Position numbers and translations under genes: made by a program. The notes under the pieces are model-generated. The model saw only the letters and a program-made list of their open reading frames with translations. It was not told the DNA's origin and made no database searches. A DNA stretch of 64,000 nt. It comes from Limnohabitans sp. Hippo3. GTDB taxonomy: Bacteria; Pseudomonadota; Gammaproteobacteria; Burkholderiales; Burkholderiaceae_C. The stretch's first letter is position 1, and every line of letters begins with the position of its first letter. The DNA lies in NCBI RefSeq assembly GCF_003063665.1, contig NZ_NESF01000003.1, forward strand, positions 124,001 through 188,000. The letters are read 5' to 3'. Positions 8,920 to 18,984 of this stretch are shown piece by piece.

Positions 8920-9459
8920 ATGACAGCATCCCTGACTTTTTCCGTGACAGGCACACGCCTGGCCATGCTTTTCATGTGCGCCAGTTTGGCCGGTTGCGCC
9001 AACATGGCCAGCTTCACCAGCGACACCTTCAAACCCTATGTCCCCGAGGTGGTGCAGGGCAACTTTGTCTCCAAAGAGCAGCGCCAGGCGATCACCACGG
9101 GCATGCCACGGGCGCAGGTCCGCGACACTTTGGGCACCCCCCTCGTCACCAGCCTGTTCCATGCCGACCGTTGGGATTACGCCTTCAGCATCCGCCGCCA
9201 GGGTGTGCCACCCCAAAGTTTCCAGCTCACCGTCTACTTCAAAGACGATGTGGTCTCGTCGGTGGAAGGCGGTGACCTGCCCAGCGAGTCCGAATTTGTC
9301 GAGCGCCTGGTGGTCCAGCGCAAAGCCGCCAGCGTGCCCAACTTGCAGGCCAGCGAAGAAGACCTGAAAAAGTTCCCCGCACCGAAGGCGGCTGACGATG
9401 CGCCGCGCACTGCGCCGCTGCCTGCGACTTACCCTCCTCTGGAGCCCACAGCCCGTTGA
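8920..9459 (+). CDS. bamE: Outer membrane protein assembly factor BamE
   Basis: Lipoprotein of the BAM complex that inserts beta-barrel proteins into the outer membrane. The 179-residue precursor has a hydrophobic signal and lipobox LAGC with Cys26 as the lipidated residue. The SmpA/OmlA domain follows, with FVSKEQRQAITTGMPRAQVRD, LGTPLVTSLFHADRWDYAF and the final strand LTVYFKDD. The C-terminal proline/alanine-rich extension is longer than in E. coli. A TACAAT at 8885-8890, 30 bases before the ATG, could be its -10 element. Divergent fur and downstream dapB match many Burkholderiales. Confidence 0.93.
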   Translation: MTASLTFSVTGTRLAMLFMCASLAGCANMASFTSDTFKPYVPEVVQGNFVSKEQRQAITTGMPRAQVRDTLGTPLVTSLFHADRWDYAFSIRRQGVPPQSFQLTVYFKDDVVSSVEGGDLPSESEFVERLVVQRKAASVPNLQASEEDLKKFPAPKAADDAPRTAPLPATYPPLEPTAR

Positions 9460-9516
9460 TGGGCCCTTGTTCGGGCAGCACGCCCGATGGCGCGTACTTT
9501 TCATTCCATTCATCAC

Positions 9517-10332
9517 ATGACCCCATCGACTCCCTTGCCCATCACCGTTGCCGGCGCGTCTGGCCGCATGGGCCACATGCTCATCGAAGCCATTCTGGCC
9601 TCCGGCGATTGCCGTCTTGCAGGCGCGCTCGACATGGCCGCCAGTCCCGCCTTGGGCCAAGATGCCGCCGCGGCGCTGGGCCAGTCCAGTGGCGTGCGCG
9701 TCACATCCGACCTGCGGGCGGGCCTGAAGGATGCCGCTTGCCTGATTGACTTCACCCGCCCCGAGGGCACGCTGGCGCATTTGCAGGTGTGCCGTGAACT
9801 GGGGGTCAAGGCCGTGATCGGCACCACCGGCTTCACCGACGCGCAAAAAGCCGAAATTGCTGAAATCGCCAAAGACATCGCCATCGTGATGGCCCCTAAC
9901 ATGAGCGTGGGCGTCAACGTCACGCTCAAGTTGCTGCAAATGGCCGCGCAAGCCATGTCCACGGGCTACGACATCGAAATCATCGAAGCCCACCACCGCC
10001 ACAAGGTGGACGCGCCCTCGGGCACGGCCCTCAAGATGGGTGAAGTCATTGCCGAGGCCATTGGCCGCGACCTGAAAGACTGCGCCGTTTACGAGCGCTA
10101 TGGCCACACGGGGGAGCGTGACCCGTCCACCATCGGTTTTTCCACCATCCGGGGTGGCGACATCGTGGGCGATCACACGGTGCTGTTTGCCGGTATTGGC
10201 GAGCGCATCGAAGTCACGCACAAATCCTCCAGCCGATCTACTTACGCCCAAGGCAGCCTGCGTGCCGTGCGTTATCTGGCGACCCAGCAGCGCGGCCTGT
10301 TTGACATGTTTGACGTGTTGAATTTGCGCTGA
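9517..10332 (+). CDS. dapB: 4-hydroxy-tetrahydrodipicolinate reductase
   Basis: Second step of the diaminopimelate/lysine branch, using NAD(P)H. The 271-residue protein has the Rossmann motif VAGASGRMG near its start, the FTRPEGTL segment and the catalytic/substrate motif [16 protein letters not shown]. The start at 9517 is preferred over one ten codons upstream because the family N-terminus begins just before the Rossmann strand. It is followed 14 bases later by an ExbB/TolQ-like gene. Confidence 0.95.
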   Translation: MTPSTPLPITVAGASGRMGHMLIEAILASGDCRLAGALDMAASPALGQDAAAALGQSSGVRVTSDLRAGLKDAACLIDFTRPEGTLAHLQVCRELGVKAVIGTTGFTDAQKAEIAEIAKDIAIVMAPNMSVGVNVTLKLLQMAAQAMSTGYDIEIIEAHHRHKVDAPSGTALKMGEVIAEAIGRDLKDCAVYERYGHTGERDPSTIGFSTIRGGDIVGDHTVLFAGIGERIEVTHKSSSRSTYAQGSLRAVRYLATQQRGLFDMFDVLNLR

Positions 10333-10346
10333 CCAGACCGGCACCC

Positions 10347-10991
10347 ATGAGCCTCAACGACTTTTTGTTGCACAGCGATGGGGTCAGCCGTGTGCTGGCG
10401 CTGGTTTTGCTGGCGCTGTCGGTGGGCAGTTGGGTGGTCATGGTCTGGAAGTGGCGCTTGCTCGCGCGCGTGGGCCTGGATGTGCGCCGCAGCGTGGCCG
10501 CGTTCTGGCAGGCCCCGGGCCTGGACCAGGCCCAGCAGCGCGTGGCCCAGTTTGACCGCGACGCCTGCATCACCCCCCTGCTGGAAGCCACCTTGCTCCC
10601 GGTGGGCGGCACCCTGGCTTCAGCAGCTGACCGCCGCCAACAACTGACCCGTGCCTTGCGCGATGCGCTGCAGGGCGTGGTGCGCCGTTTGCAATGGGGC
10701 CAGGTCTGGTTGGCCACAGCGGGCTCCATTTCGCCATTTGTGGGTCTTTTGGGCACCGTTTGGGGCATCTTCAATGCTTTGACGGGCATGGCCGAAGCCG
10801 GACAGCTCACCATCGACAAAGTGGCCGGACCCGTGGGCGAAGCCCTGATCATGACCGCTGCCGGGCTGGCCGTGGCCATTCCGGCGGTGTTGGGCTACAA
10901 CCTGCTGGGCCGCAAAGTGAACCAGATCGAGGCCGAACTCGAGGGCTTTGCCCACGATTTGCGTGGCTTGCTGGCCGACCCGCAGGACTGA
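10347..10991 (+). CDS. MotA/TolQ/ExbB proton channel family protein
   Basis: Inner-membrane proton-channel subunit that pairs with an ExbD/TolR protein to energise an envelope system. The 214-residue protein has a first helix near residues 12-32, then paired helices around FVGLLGTVWGIFNAL and VGEALIMTAAGLAVAIPAV, the characteristic proton-channel block. The next gene, three bases downstream, is its ExbD/TolR partner. No tolA, tolB or tonB is adjacent, so whether it serves Tol or Ton cannot be decided here. The unit before leuS is conserved in this group of bacteria. Confidence 0.9.
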   Translation: MSLNDFLLHSDGVSRVLALVLLALSVGSWVVMVWKWRLLARVGLDVRRSVAAFWQAPGLDQAQQRVAQFDRDACITPLLEATLLPVGGTLASAADRRQQLTRALRDALQGVVRRLQWGQVWLATAGSISPFVGLLGTVWGIFNALTGMAEAGQLTIDKVAGPVGEALIMTAAGLAVAIPAVLGYNLLGRKVNQIEAELEGFAHDLRGLLADPQD

Positions 10992-10994
10992 GCC

Positions 10995-11423
10995 ATGGCC
11001 TTCGGTCGCCTGGAAACCCGCAAGCCGGACGCCCCCATGAGCGAGATCAATGTCACCCCCATGGTCGACGTGATGCTGGTTTTGCTGGTCATTTTCATCC
11101 TGACCGCCCCCTTGATGACCAGCGCCATCCGCCTGGACCTGCCCCAAAGCGAGGGCGGACAGTCGGGCGCAGCCCCGCAGGCGGTGTCTTTGGTGGTGGA
11201 CGCCCAGGGGGCCTTGTTCTTGAACGACCAGCCCATCACCCCTGAAGCCTTGCGCCAGCGCCTGTCGGAAGTTGCTTGGCGCAACCCCGATACCGAGCTG
11301 GAGCTTCGCGCCGACCAGTCGGTGCCCTACGGCCGGGTGGTGGAGGCCATGGGCCTGGCCCAAAAAGCCGGTCTGTCGCGTATCGGTTTTGTGGCGCAAA
11401 CAACCCCGGCGCTCACGCGCTGA
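10995..11423 (+). CDS. Biopolymer transporter ExbD/TolR family protein
   Basis: A 142-residue partner of the preceding channel protein. It has a short cytoplasmic N-terminus, one membrane helix containing the essential aspartate in [20 protein letters not shown], then a periplasmic domain. The spacing of three bases indicates translational coupling. It ends about 110 bases before leuS, with one B-type repeat in between. Confidence 0.92.
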   Translation: MAFGRLETRKPDAPMSEINVTPMVDVMLVLLVIFILTAPLMTSAIRLDLPQSEGGQSGAAPQAVSLVVDAQGALFLNDQPITPEALRQRLSEVAWRNPDTELELRADQSVPYGRVVEAMGLAQKAGLSRIGFVAQTTPALTR

Positions 11424-11448
11424 GTTTTCACACCCTTGGCCTGACTTT

Positions 11449-11475
11449 GTGGGAGGCCGCCCTGGCGGCCGAATG
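11449..11475 (+). repeat. REP-like element, type B, single copy
   Basis: Starts GTGGGAGG and ends GGCCGAATG, with a GGCCGCC / GGCGGCC stem. It is one of the B-type elements of this window and lies alone between exbD and leuS without an A partner. It is inside the 113-base gap. Confidence 0.7.
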
Positions 11476-11536
11476 CCTGCCAAGGGCTTGTCGCCATGTG
11501 CCGAGCCCACACCCCGCCCCTCTACAATCGCAGGCT

Positions 11537-14254
11537 ATGCAAGACAAGTACAACCACCTCGAAGTCGAACCTGCTGCGCAGTCCCGCTGGACCGCCCGCG
11601 ATGCCTACCGCGTGACCGAAGACGCCAGCAAAAAGAAGTTTTACGCCTGCTCCATGCTGCCTTACCCCAGCGGCAAGCTGCACATGGGCCATGTGCGCAA
11701 CTACACCATCAACGACATGCTCACGCGCAGCCTGCGCATGAAGGGCTACAACGTCCTGATGCCCATGGGCTGGGACGCGTTTGGTCTGCCCGCCGAAAAC
11801 GCCGCCTTGAAGAATGGCGTGCCCCCGGCCAAGTGGACGTACGAGAACATCGCGTACATGAAAAAGCAGATGCAGGCCATGGGCCTGGCCATCGACTGGT
11901 CGCGCGAAGTCGCCACCTGCGACCCGACCTATTACAAGTGGAACCAGTGGCTGTTCTTGAAGATGCTGGAAAAAGGCATCGCCTACCGCAAGACCCAGGT
12001 CGTCAACTGGGACCCGGTGGACCAGACCGTGCTGGCCAACGAGCAGGTGATCGACGGCAAAGGCTGGCGCACGGGTGCCCCGGTGGAAAAGCGTGAGATC
12101 CCGGGTTATTACCTGAACATCACCGCTTACGCGCAAGAGCTGCTGGACCATGTGCAGATCGGCAACGACAAGGCCACGCTCAACGGCTGGCCTGACAAAG
12201 TGCGGCTGATGCAGGAAAACTGGATCGGCAAATCGGAAGGCGTGCGCTTTGCGTTCACACACGACATTGCCGGTGCCGACGGCAAGTTGATTGGCGACGG
12301 CAAGATGTACGTCTTCACCACGCGTGCCGACACCATCATGGGCGTGACCTTTTGTGCGGTGGCGGCGGAGCACCCGCTGGCGCTGCATGCTGCGGCAAGC
12401 AACCCCGCGTTGGCGGCGTTTTTGGAAGAGTGCAAGACAGGCGGCACCACCGAAGCCGAGTTGGCCACACAAGAGAAAAAAGGCATGCCCACGGGCTTGT
12501 TCGTCACGCACCCCCTGACCGGCGTGAAGGTTGAGGTCTGGGTGGGTAACTATGTGCTGATGTCTTATGGCGACGGCGCGGTGATGGGCGTGCCCGCGCA
12601 CGACGAGCGCGACTTCGCATTTGCCCTCAAGTACCAGTTGCCGATCCGTCAGGTGGTGTCGGTCAAGGATCAGGCCTTTGATGCCTCGGTTTGGCAGGAT
12701 TGGTACGGCGACAAGCAAAGCTGCGTCTGCATCAACTCCGGCGAACTTGATGGCTTGAACCAAAAAGCTGCCGTCAGCAAAGTCGCCGAGCTGCTGGCCG
12801 CCAAAGGCTTGGGCGAGAAGAAAACCACCTGGCGTTTGCGCGACTGGGGCATCAGCCGCCAGCGCTATTGGGGCACACCGATCCCGATCATTCACTGCGA
12901 CGAACACGGCGCTGTACCTGTGCCCGAAAAAGACCTGCCCGTGGTGCTGCCGCCAGACTGCATCCCCGACGGCTCGGGCAACCCGCTGCACAAGCACGAA
13001 GGTTTCCATGCGGGTGTGACTTGCCCCGTGTGTGGCAAGCCCGCTCGTCGCGAGACCGACACCATGGACACCTTCGTGGATTCGTCCTGGTACTTCATGC
13101 GCTATTGCGATCCGACCAACACCGAGGCCATGGTGGCCGAAGGCGCGGACTATTGGATGCGGGATCAGAACAATGCCACTGGCGGCAGCGGCATGGACCA
13201 ATACATCGGCGGCATCGAGCACGCCATCCTGCACCTGCTGTACGCCCGTTTCTGGACCAAGGTCATGCGCGATCTGGGTCTGGTCAAGGTGGATGAGCCC
13301 TTCAGCAAGCTGCTCACGCAGGGCATGGTGCTCAACCACATCTACTCGCGCCGCACCGCCAAGGGCGGTAAGGACTATTTCTGGCCACACGATGTGGAGC
13401 ATGTTCTCGATGGCTCAGGCAAGGTCATCGGTGCCAAGCTCAAGAACGAAGCGGACAGCGGCGATGGCCGTTTGCCCGTGGGCACGCCCATCGACTACGA
13501 GGGCGTGGGCACCATGTCCAAGTCCAAGAACAACGGTGTGGACCCGCAAGACCTGATCGAGCGTTACGGCGCTGACACGGCCCGCCTGTACACCATGTTC
13601 ACCGCGCCGCCCGAAGTCACGCTGGAGTGGAACGACTCGGCCGTGGAAGGCAGCTACCGCTTTTTGCGCCGCGTTTGGAATTTTGCGTTCAAGCACCACG
13701 AATTGCTGCGCTCGGCCACGGGTCAGGACCTGAGCCAAGCGGCTTTGGGCGATTCGGCCAAAGCCTTGCGCCGCGAGATGCACCTGGTGCTCAAGCAAGT
13801 GGGTTACGACTACGAGCGCATGCAATACAACACGGTGGTGTCCGGGTGCATGAAGCTGCTGAACGCGCTGGAAGACTTCAAGCCCGATGGCAGCGCGGGT
13901 GACACCGCCGCCCTGTGCGAAGGCGTCTCGCTTTTGACGCGCATGCTCTACCCCGCCTGCCCGCACATCACCGACGAAATCTGGCAGCAACTGGGCTACG
14001 CCAAGGCCGTGGGTGAATTGCTGGATACCCCTTGGCCCGAGGTGGACGAATCGGCCCTGGAGCGTGACCAGATTGAGCTGATGCTGCAGATCAACGGCAA
14101 GCTGCGCGGGTCTATTCTCGTGCCCGCCAGTGCCGACAAGGCCCAGATCGAAGCCGCTGCCATGGCCAGCGAAGCTTTCGTCAAGCAGGCCGCAGGTGCC
14201 GCACCGAAGAAGGTCATCGTGGTGCCGGGTCGTCTGGTCAACGTGGTGATTTGA
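11537..14254 (+). CDS. leuS: Leucine-tRNA ligase
   Basis: Charges tRNA-Leu. The 905-residue class I synthetase has its HIGH-type motif HMGH in [16 protein letters not shown], an inserted CP1 editing domain (around residues 230-430) with [11 protein letters not shown], and the KMSKS-type loop TMSKSKNNG. The start at 11537 is chosen because [12 protein letters not shown] is the normal N-terminus. The long open extension upstream overlaps exbD in another frame. TACAAT at 11523-11528 lies just before the start. lptE follows 13 bases after the stop. Confidence 0.97.
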   Translation: MQDKYNHLEVEPAAQSRWTARDAYRVTEDASKKKFYACSMLPYPSGKLHMGHVRNYTINDMLTRSLRMKGYNVLMPMGWDAFGLPAENAALKNGVPPAKWTYENIAYMKKQMQAMGLAIDWSREVATCDPTYYKWNQWLFLKMLEKGIAYRKTQVVNWDPVDQTVLANEQVIDGKGWRTGAPVEKREIPGYYLNITAYAQELLDHVQIGNDKATLNGWPDKVRLMQENWIGKSEGVRFAFTHDIAGADGKLIGDGKMYVFTTRADTIMGVTFCAVAAEHPLALHAAASNPALAAFLEECKTGGTTEAELATQEKKGMPTGLFVTHPLTGVKVEVWVGNYVLMSYGDGAVMGVPAHDERDFAFALKYQLPIRQVVSVKDQAFDASVWQDWYGDKQSCVCINSGELDGLNQKAAVSKVAELLAAKGLGEKKTTWRLRDWGISRQRYWGTPIPIIHCDEHGAVPVPEKDLPVVLPPDCIPDGSGNPLHKHEGFHAGVTCPVCGKPARRETDTMDTFVDSSWYFMRYCDPTNTEAMVAEGADYWMRDQNNATGGSGMDQYIGGIEHAILHLLYARFWTKVMRDLGLVKVDEPFSKLLTQGMVLNHIYSRRTAKGGKDYFWPHDVEHVLDGSGKVIGAKLKNEADSGDGRLPVGTPIDYEGVGTMSKSKNNGVDPQDLIERYGADTARLYTMFTAPPEVTLEWNDSAVEGSYRFLRRVWNFAFKHHELLRSATGQDLSQAALGDSAKALRREMHLVLKQVGYDYERMQYNTVVSGCMKLLNALEDFKPDGSAGDTAALCEGVSLLTRMLYPACPHITDEIWQQLGYAKAVGELLDTPWPEVDESALERDQIELMLQINGKLRGSILVPASADKAQIEAAAMASEAFVKQAAGAAPKKVIVVPGRLVNVVI

Positions 14255-14267
14255 GAGCGCACACCCC

Positions 14268-14864
14268 ATGAAACCCACACGCCGATTCTTTTTGACCGCT
14301 GCGAGCTTGGGCACCTTGCCCGTTTGGCTCGCGGGCTGCGGGTTTCAGCTGCGCCAAACCAACGATTTCGCGTTCAAGACCCTCTATGCGAATTTCTCGA
14401 CCACCTCGCCCTTGGGGGTGGAGTTGCGGCGCAACTTGCTCGGCACGGGGCGCATTGAGCTCTTGACCGAGCCCAAGCAAATGCTCCAGGCCGATGCGAT
14501 CCTCGACATCCTGAGCGAAGACCGCCAGCAGGTGGCGGTGGGCGTGAGTGCGACGGGTCAGGTGCGTGAGTTGCAGCTGCGGCTGCGTGTGCGTTTTCGC
14601 CTGCGCACACCACAGGGCGTGGAGTTGATCGAGCCGGTCGAGCTGTTCCAGCAACGCGATTTGAGTTTCAACGAAACGGCGGCGCTGTCCAAAGAAATCG
14701 AGATGGGCATTCTGTACCGCGACATGCAAACCGACATCGTGCAGCAGATCATGCGCCGTTTGTCGGCGGTCAAGCCGCGCAGCCTGCCCAAGCCGACGGG
14801 TGCGGCAGAACCCGCAGCAGCGCCTGCGCCAGAGGCCTCGTCCAATCCGGCAACCCGGCCTTGA
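14268..14864 (+). CDS. lptE: LPS-assembly lipoprotein LptE
   Basis: Outer-membrane lipoprotein that plugs and assembles LptD for LPS export. The 198-residue precursor has a lipobox LAGC with Cys24, followed by GFQLRQTNDFAFKTLYANF, the LptE N-terminal pattern. The signal begins MKPTRRFFLTAA, which resembles a twin-arginine motif. The C-terminus is alanine/proline-rich. Its position between leuS and holA is the conserved proteobacterial order. Confidence 0.88.
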   Translation: MKPTRRFFLTAASLGTLPVWLAGCGFQLRQTNDFAFKTLYANFSTTSPLGVELRRNLLGTGRIELLTEPKQMLQADAILDILSEDRQQVAVGVSATGQVRELQLRLRVRFRLRTPQGVELIEPVELFQQRDLSFNETAALSKEIEMGILYRDMQTDIVQQIMRRLSAVKPRSLPKPTGAAEPAAAPAPEASSNPATRP

Positions 14865-14886
14865 TGCGCCGGGATTGAGCGCATCC

Positions 14887-15939
14887 ATGCAGTTGGCCCT
14901 TCCTCAGTTGTCTGCGCACCTGCAAAAAGGCTTGCGCAGCCTGTATGTGCTGCACGGCGATGAGGCCTTGTTGATCCAGGAAGCCGCCGATGCCATCCGG
15001 GCAACGGCCCGATCTCAGGGCTACACCGAGCGCAGCGTGCACACCGTCTCGGGCGCCCACTTTGACTGGAGCGAAGTGCTGGCCGCAGGCGGCTCGCTCA
15101 GCCTGTTTGCCGACAAACAAATCGTGGAAGTGCGCGTGCCTTCGGGCAAGCCTGGCAAAGAGGGCAGCACCGCCATTCAGCAACTGGCCGCTTCAGCCCA
15201 AGGCAACGACAGCACCTTGACCCTGTTTTTGTTGCCGCGCCTCGATGCCGCCACCCGCAAAGGGGCCTGGTTCGGCGCTCTGGAAAACTCGGGCGTGTCG
15301 ATCCAGATCGATCCGGTGGACCGCAACGCCTTGCCCCAGTGGATTGCCCAGCGTTTGCATCAGCAAGGCCAGCGCGTGGTGGCAGGCGAAGAGGGCCAGC
15401 GCACCCTGCAGTTTTTTGCCGACCGCGTGGAAGGCAACCTCTTGGCTGCGCACCAGGAAATCCAAAAACTCGGTTTGTTGCACCCACCCGGTGAGCTCAG
15501 CCAAGAACAAGTCGAGTCGGCTGTGGTCAATGTGGCCCGCTACGACGTCTTCAAACTGTCCGAGTCGGTGCTGTCGGGCCAGGTGGCCCGCGTGCAGCGC
15601 ATGCTCGACGGCCTGCAGGCCGAGGGCGAAGCCGCCGTGCTGGTGCACTACACCTTGGCCGAAGACATCCGCGCCCTCAAACGCGTGAAAGACGCCATCG
15701 CCAGTGGCAAACCCATGCCCCTGGCCCTGCGCGAGCAGCGGGTGTGGGGCCCGCGCGAGCGCTTGTTTGAACGCGTGCTGCCCCGCATGAGCGAAGCCCG
15801 TCTGAACGGTTTGCTGCAAGCGGCGCATCAGGTGGATGGCATCGTCAAAGGCCTGAAAGTGCCCGACTGGCCGACCGACCCCTGGCAAGCCTTGCAACGT
15901 CTCGCGGTGCGCTTTTCGCGCTTTTGCATCGTCCGTTGA
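14887..15939 (+). CDS. holA: DNA polymerase III subunit delta
   Basis: Wrench subunit of the clamp loader that opens the beta clamp. The 350-residue protein begins MQLALPQLSAHLQKGLRSLY, and YVLHGDEALLIQEAADAIR is the typical first motif. Domains I-III are complete. The start at 14887 avoids a long overlap with lptE. It follows lptE by 22 bases and probably shares a transcript with leuS-lptE. Confidence 0.94.
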   Translation: MQLALPQLSAHLQKGLRSLYVLHGDEALLIQEAADAIRATARSQGYTERSVHTVSGAHFDWSEVLAAGGSLSLFADKQIVEVRVPSGKPGKEGSTAIQQLAASAQGNDSTLTLFLLPRLDAATRKGAWFGALENSGVSIQIDPVDRNALPQWIAQRLHQQGQRVVAGEEGQRTLQFFADRVEGNLLAAHQEIQKLGLLHPPGELSQEQVESAVVNVARYDVFKLSESVLSGQVARVQRMLDGLQAEGEAAVLVHYTLAEDIRALKRVKDAIASGKPMPLALREQRVWGPRERLFERVLPRMSEARLNGLLQAAHQVDGIVKGLKVPDWPTDPWQALQRLAVRFSRFCIVR

Positions 15940-15973
15940 TGCGGCCTGTGGCGGCCATGCTGGCTCCAACATC

Positions 15974-16045
15974 GTCATACCCGGCTTGACCGGGTATCCA
16001 GGGTCAACGAAGGCATGGACCCCCGATCGAGTCGGGGGTGACGGC
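15974..16045. repeat. dRS3-like paired inverted repeats (type C)
   Basis: The first arm starts GTCATACCCGG, has the palindrome ACCCGGCTTGACCGGGT and runs into ATCCAGGG. A second palindrome, CCCCCGATCGAGTCGGGGG, follows from about 16020 and ends in GTGACGG. Similar elements lie at 20899-20959 and 42646-42672. This arrangement of two facing short palindromes resembles the dRS3/NIME-like repeats of Neisseria and other proteobacteria. Confidence 0.6.
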
Positions 16046-16082
16046 TCCTCTGTGTGACGGCTCCTGTGGGTGCCTGATTCCT

Positions 16083-16109
16083 GTGGGCGCAAGCCCCTGC
16101 TCGCGAAGG
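16083..16109 (+). repeat. REP-like element, type A
   Basis: Variant of the A element, starting GTGGGCGCAAGCCCC and ending CTCGCGAAGG, preceded by the frequent flank TTCCTG. It pairs with the inverse B element at 16148. Confidence 0.7.
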
Positions 16110-16147
16110 GTGTGCCTGGCGCAGTCGTGTCAATGTGCTCATGCAGA

Positions 16148-16171
16148 CATTCGGCCGCAGGGGCAGCCTCC
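16148..16171 (-). repeat. REP-like element, type B, inverse
   Basis: Reads CATTCGGCCGCAGGGGCAG then CCTCC on the plus strand, so it is a B element in inverse orientation, 38 bases after the A element. The proA start is 36 bases downstream. Confidence 0.7.
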
Positions 16172-16207
16172 TGCAAAAAACCGGTTTCCATCTGCGAAAA
16201 TGTCCCG

Positions 16208-17488
16208 ATGACTGAATTGAACACCGCCGAACACGTCCAGGCCTTGGGCCAGCAGGCCAAAAAAGCCTCGGCGCTGATGGCCAAAGCCTCGGCTGCCACC
16301 AAAAACCAGGCTTTGCGCCATCTGGCGGCCTTGTTGCGCGCCAACACCGACGCCTTACAACGGGACAATGCCAAAGACCTGGAGCGCGCCCGCGCTGCCG
16401 GGCTGGCCGAGCCGATGGTGGACCGTCTGAAACTCACACCCAAAGTGCTGGAGACTTGCGCCCAGGGGTGCGAACAGTTGGCGGCTATGCCCGATGTGAT
16501 CGGCGAAATCATCGGCATGAAGCAGGTGCCCAGCGGTATCCGCGTGGGCCAGATGCGGGTGCCGATTGGCGTGTTCGGCATGATTTTCGAGAGCCGCCCG
16601 AACGTGACCATTGAGGCGGCCAGCTTGTCGATCAAGAGCGGCAACGCCTGCATTTTGCGCGGCGGCTCTGAGGCGATTGAATCGAACAAGGCCTTGGCCC
16701 AACTGGTGCAGCAGGCGCTGACCGAGCTCGGTTTGCCAGTCGATGCGGTGCAACTGGTGCAAACCACCGACCGCGCCGCCGTGGGCCAGCTCATCACCAT
16801 GCCGCAGTTTGTGGACGTCATCATTCCGCGCGGCGGCAAGGGCCTGATCGAGCGCATCAGCGCCGAGGCCAAAGTGCCGGTCATCAAACACCTGGACGGC
16901 AACTGCCACACCTATGTGGACGATCCGTGCGACATCGACATGGCTGTGAAAGTGGCCGACAACGCCAAAACCCAAAAGTACAGCCCTTGCAACGCCAGTG
17001 AGAGTTTGCTGGTGGCGCGTGGCGTGGCCGCCGAATTCCTGCCCAGAATCGGCGCGATCTATGTGGCCAAAGGTGTCGAGATGCGTTGCTGCCCCAAGGC
17101 CAAAGCCATTTTGAGTCAGGTGCCGGCTGCGAACCTGAAAGACGCCACCGAACAGGACTGGTTTGAGGAATACCTCGCCCCCATCATCAGCATCAAGTTG
17201 GTCGACGGTGTGGATGAGGCGATTGCCCACATCAACCACTACAGCAGCCACCACACCGACGCCATCCTGACCCGCGACCACATGCACGCCCAGCGCTTTT
17301 TGCGCGAGGTGGACTCGGCCAGCGTCATGGTCAACGCCAGCACCCGCTTTGCCGACGGCTTTGAATACGGTTTGGGCGCCGAGATCGGCATCAGCACCGA
17401 CAAATTCCACGCCCGGGGCCCGGTGGGCATCGAGGGGCTGACCTCACTCAAGTACGTGGTGCTGGGCGAGGGCGAGGTCCGCGGCTGA
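16208..17488 (+). CDS. proA: Glutamate-5-semialdehyde dehydrogenase
   Basis: Second step of proline synthesis, reducing gamma-glutamyl phosphate with NADPH. The 426-residue protein shows the family blocks [16 protein letters not shown] and [11 protein letters not shown], the catalytic cysteine in [13 protein letters not shown] and the C-terminal [20 protein letters not shown]. The ATG at 16208 starts [10 protein letters not shown]. The 46-codon open extension upstream is translated repeat sequence and is not used. proB is not in the window. Confidence 0.96.
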   Translation: MTELNTAEHVQALGQQAKKASALMAKASAATKNQALRHLAALLRANTDALQRDNAKDLERARAAGLAEPMVDRLKLTPKVLETCAQGCEQLAAMPDVIGEIIGMKQVPSGIRVGQMRVPIGVFGMIFESRPNVTIEAASLSIKSGNACILRGGSEAIESNKALAQLVQQALTELGLPVDAVQLVQTTDRAAVGQLITMPQFVDVIIPRGGKGLIERISAEAKVPVIKHLDGNCHTYVDDPCDIDMAVKVADNAKTQKYSPCNASESLLVARGVAAEFLPRIGAIYVAKGVEMRCCPKAKAILSQVPAANLKDATEQDWFEEYLAPIISIKLVDGVDEAIAHINHYSSHHTDAILTRDHMHAQRFLREVDSASVMVNASTRFADGFEYGLGAEIGISTDKFHARGPVGIEGLTSLKYVVLGEGEVRG

Positions 17489-17612
17489 GCCCGGTCTTTT
17501 TGTGGCGTGGTGCACAAGCCCCTCGCTTCTGTCCGGTCAGTGCTTGCAAAGGCGTTCTCCGGCCCCATATGATTCTTTTGTTTTTGTCATTTCAGCCCCA
17601 TAAAGGTCGCCC

Positions 17613-18908
17613 ATGGTTCCCCATCTTGTCACTGCCCTGACCGGCCCCATCAATGAGCTGGAGCAGCGCATCCTCGACTCCATGCCCGCGATTGAACGCT
17701 GGTTCCGGTTGGAGTGGATGGAGCACACCCCACCGTTCTACACCTCGGTCGACATCCGCAATGCCGGCTTCAAGCTGGCCCCGGTGGACACCAACCTCTA
17801 CCCTGGTGGCTGGAACAACCTGACCCCCGAAATGCTGCCTTTGGCGGTGCAGGCGGCCCAGGCGGCCGTGGAGAAGATCTGCCCCGAGGCCAAAAACCTG
17901 CTGATCATTCCGGAAAACCACACCCGCAACACCTTTTACCTGACCAATGTGGCGCAGCTGCAGCGCATCTTCCACATGGCGGGTTTGAATGTGCGCCTGG
18001 GCTCGATCAACCCCGAGATCAAGGAAACCACCACCATCGAGTTGCCCAACGGCGAAAGCGTGACGCTCGAACCTGTGGTGCGCAGCAAGCACCGCCTCGG
18101 CCTGAAAGACTTCGACCCCTGCACCATCTTGCTCAACAACGACCTGTCGGCAGGTGCTCCGGGCATTCTCGAAGACCTGCACGAGCAATACCTGCTGCCG
18201 CCCTTGCACGCGGGCTGGAGCGTGCGCCGCAAGACCAAGCATTTCCAGAGCTACGAAGAGGTGGCCAAGCGTTTTGGCAAGCTGCTGGGCATCGACCCGT
18301 GGCTGATCAACCCCATGTTCAGCCAGTGCGGCGATGTCAACTTTGCCGAAGGCACGGGCATGGACTGCTTGCGCAGCAATGTGGACGCGCTGCTGACCAA
18401 GATCAAGCGCAAGTACAAGGAATACGGCATCAACGAAAAGCCGTTTGTGGTGGTCAAGGCCGACAACGGCACCTATGGCATGGGCATCATGACGGTGCGC
18501 GATGTGGCCGATCTGGACGCGCTCAACCGCAAAACCCGCAACAAGATGAATGTCATCAAGGACGGCCAGACCGTCAACGACGTGATCATCCAGGAAGGCG
18601 TGCTGACCAACGAGCGCATCAACGACGCCGTGGCCGAACCCGTCGTTTACATGATGGACCGCTATGTGGTGGGTGGTTTCTACCGTGTCCACGCCGAGCG
18701 CGGTGTGGACGAAAACCTGAACGCCCCGGGCGCGAGTTTTGTGCCTTTGGCCTTTGCCGACACCCCCCACCTGCCCCAGCCGGGCGTCAAACCCGGGGCC
18801 AGCGTGCCCAACCGCTTTTACATGTATGGCGTGATTGGCCGTTTGGCCATGCTGGCGGCCAGCTACGAACTCGAAGCCACCGACCCCGAAGCCGAGGTGT
18901 ACGACTGA
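17613..18908 (+). CDS. gshA: Glutamate-cysteine ligase (Thiobacillus/betaproteobacterial type)
   Basis: First step of glutathione synthesis, ATP-dependent. The 431-residue protein is not the E. coli type. It matches the betaproteobacterial form, with MVPHLVTALTGPINELEQRI at the start, YPGGWNNLTPEM, KTKHFQSYEEVAKRF, and the C-terminal ATP-grasp-like part VVVKADNGTYGMGIMTV. gshB, often the next gene in relatives, is absent here. A 123-base leader precedes it. The next gene is kup after 76 bases. Confidence 0.92.
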   Translation: MVPHLVTALTGPINELEQRILDSMPAIERWFRLEWMEHTPPFYTSVDIRNAGFKLAPVDTNLYPGGWNNLTPEMLPLAVQAAQAAVEKICPEAKNLLIIPENHTRNTFYLTNVAQLQRIFHMAGLNVRLGSINPEIKETTTIELPNGESVTLEPVVRSKHRLGLKDFDPCTILLNNDLSAGAPGILEDLHEQYLLPPLHAGWSVRRKTKHFQSYEEVAKRFGKLLGIDPWLINPMFSQCGDVNFAEGTGMDCLRSNVDALLTKIKRKYKEYGINEKPFVVVKADNGTYGMGIMTVRDVADLDALNRKTRNKMNVIKDGQTVNDVIIQEGVLTNERINDAVAEPVVYMMDRYVVGGFYRVHAERGVDENLNAPGASFVPLAFADTPHLPQPGVKPGASVPNRFYMYGVIGRLAMLAASYELEATDPEAEVYD

Positions 18909-18962
18909 AGTTGCTGCGCTGCAACAAAATCCCCAAAGAGACGGTGACACGGGCCTGAAATC

Positions 18963-18980
18963 GGGCGCAAAATAGCGCCC
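18963..18980 (+). other. Hairpin just upstream of kup start
   Basis: GGGCGC and GCGCCC (6-bp perfect stem, AAAATA loop) end four bases before the ATG at 18985. It occupies the place of a ribosome binding site, so it is either a gshA terminator (only TTG follows) or a translational block that favours a downstream kup start. Confidence 0.5.
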
Positions 18981-18984
18981 TTGT

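Noticed and set aside
16070..16207. N-terminal extension of ProA by 46 residues
   Set aside because: It consists of translated A and B repeats and contains no ProA-like sequence.
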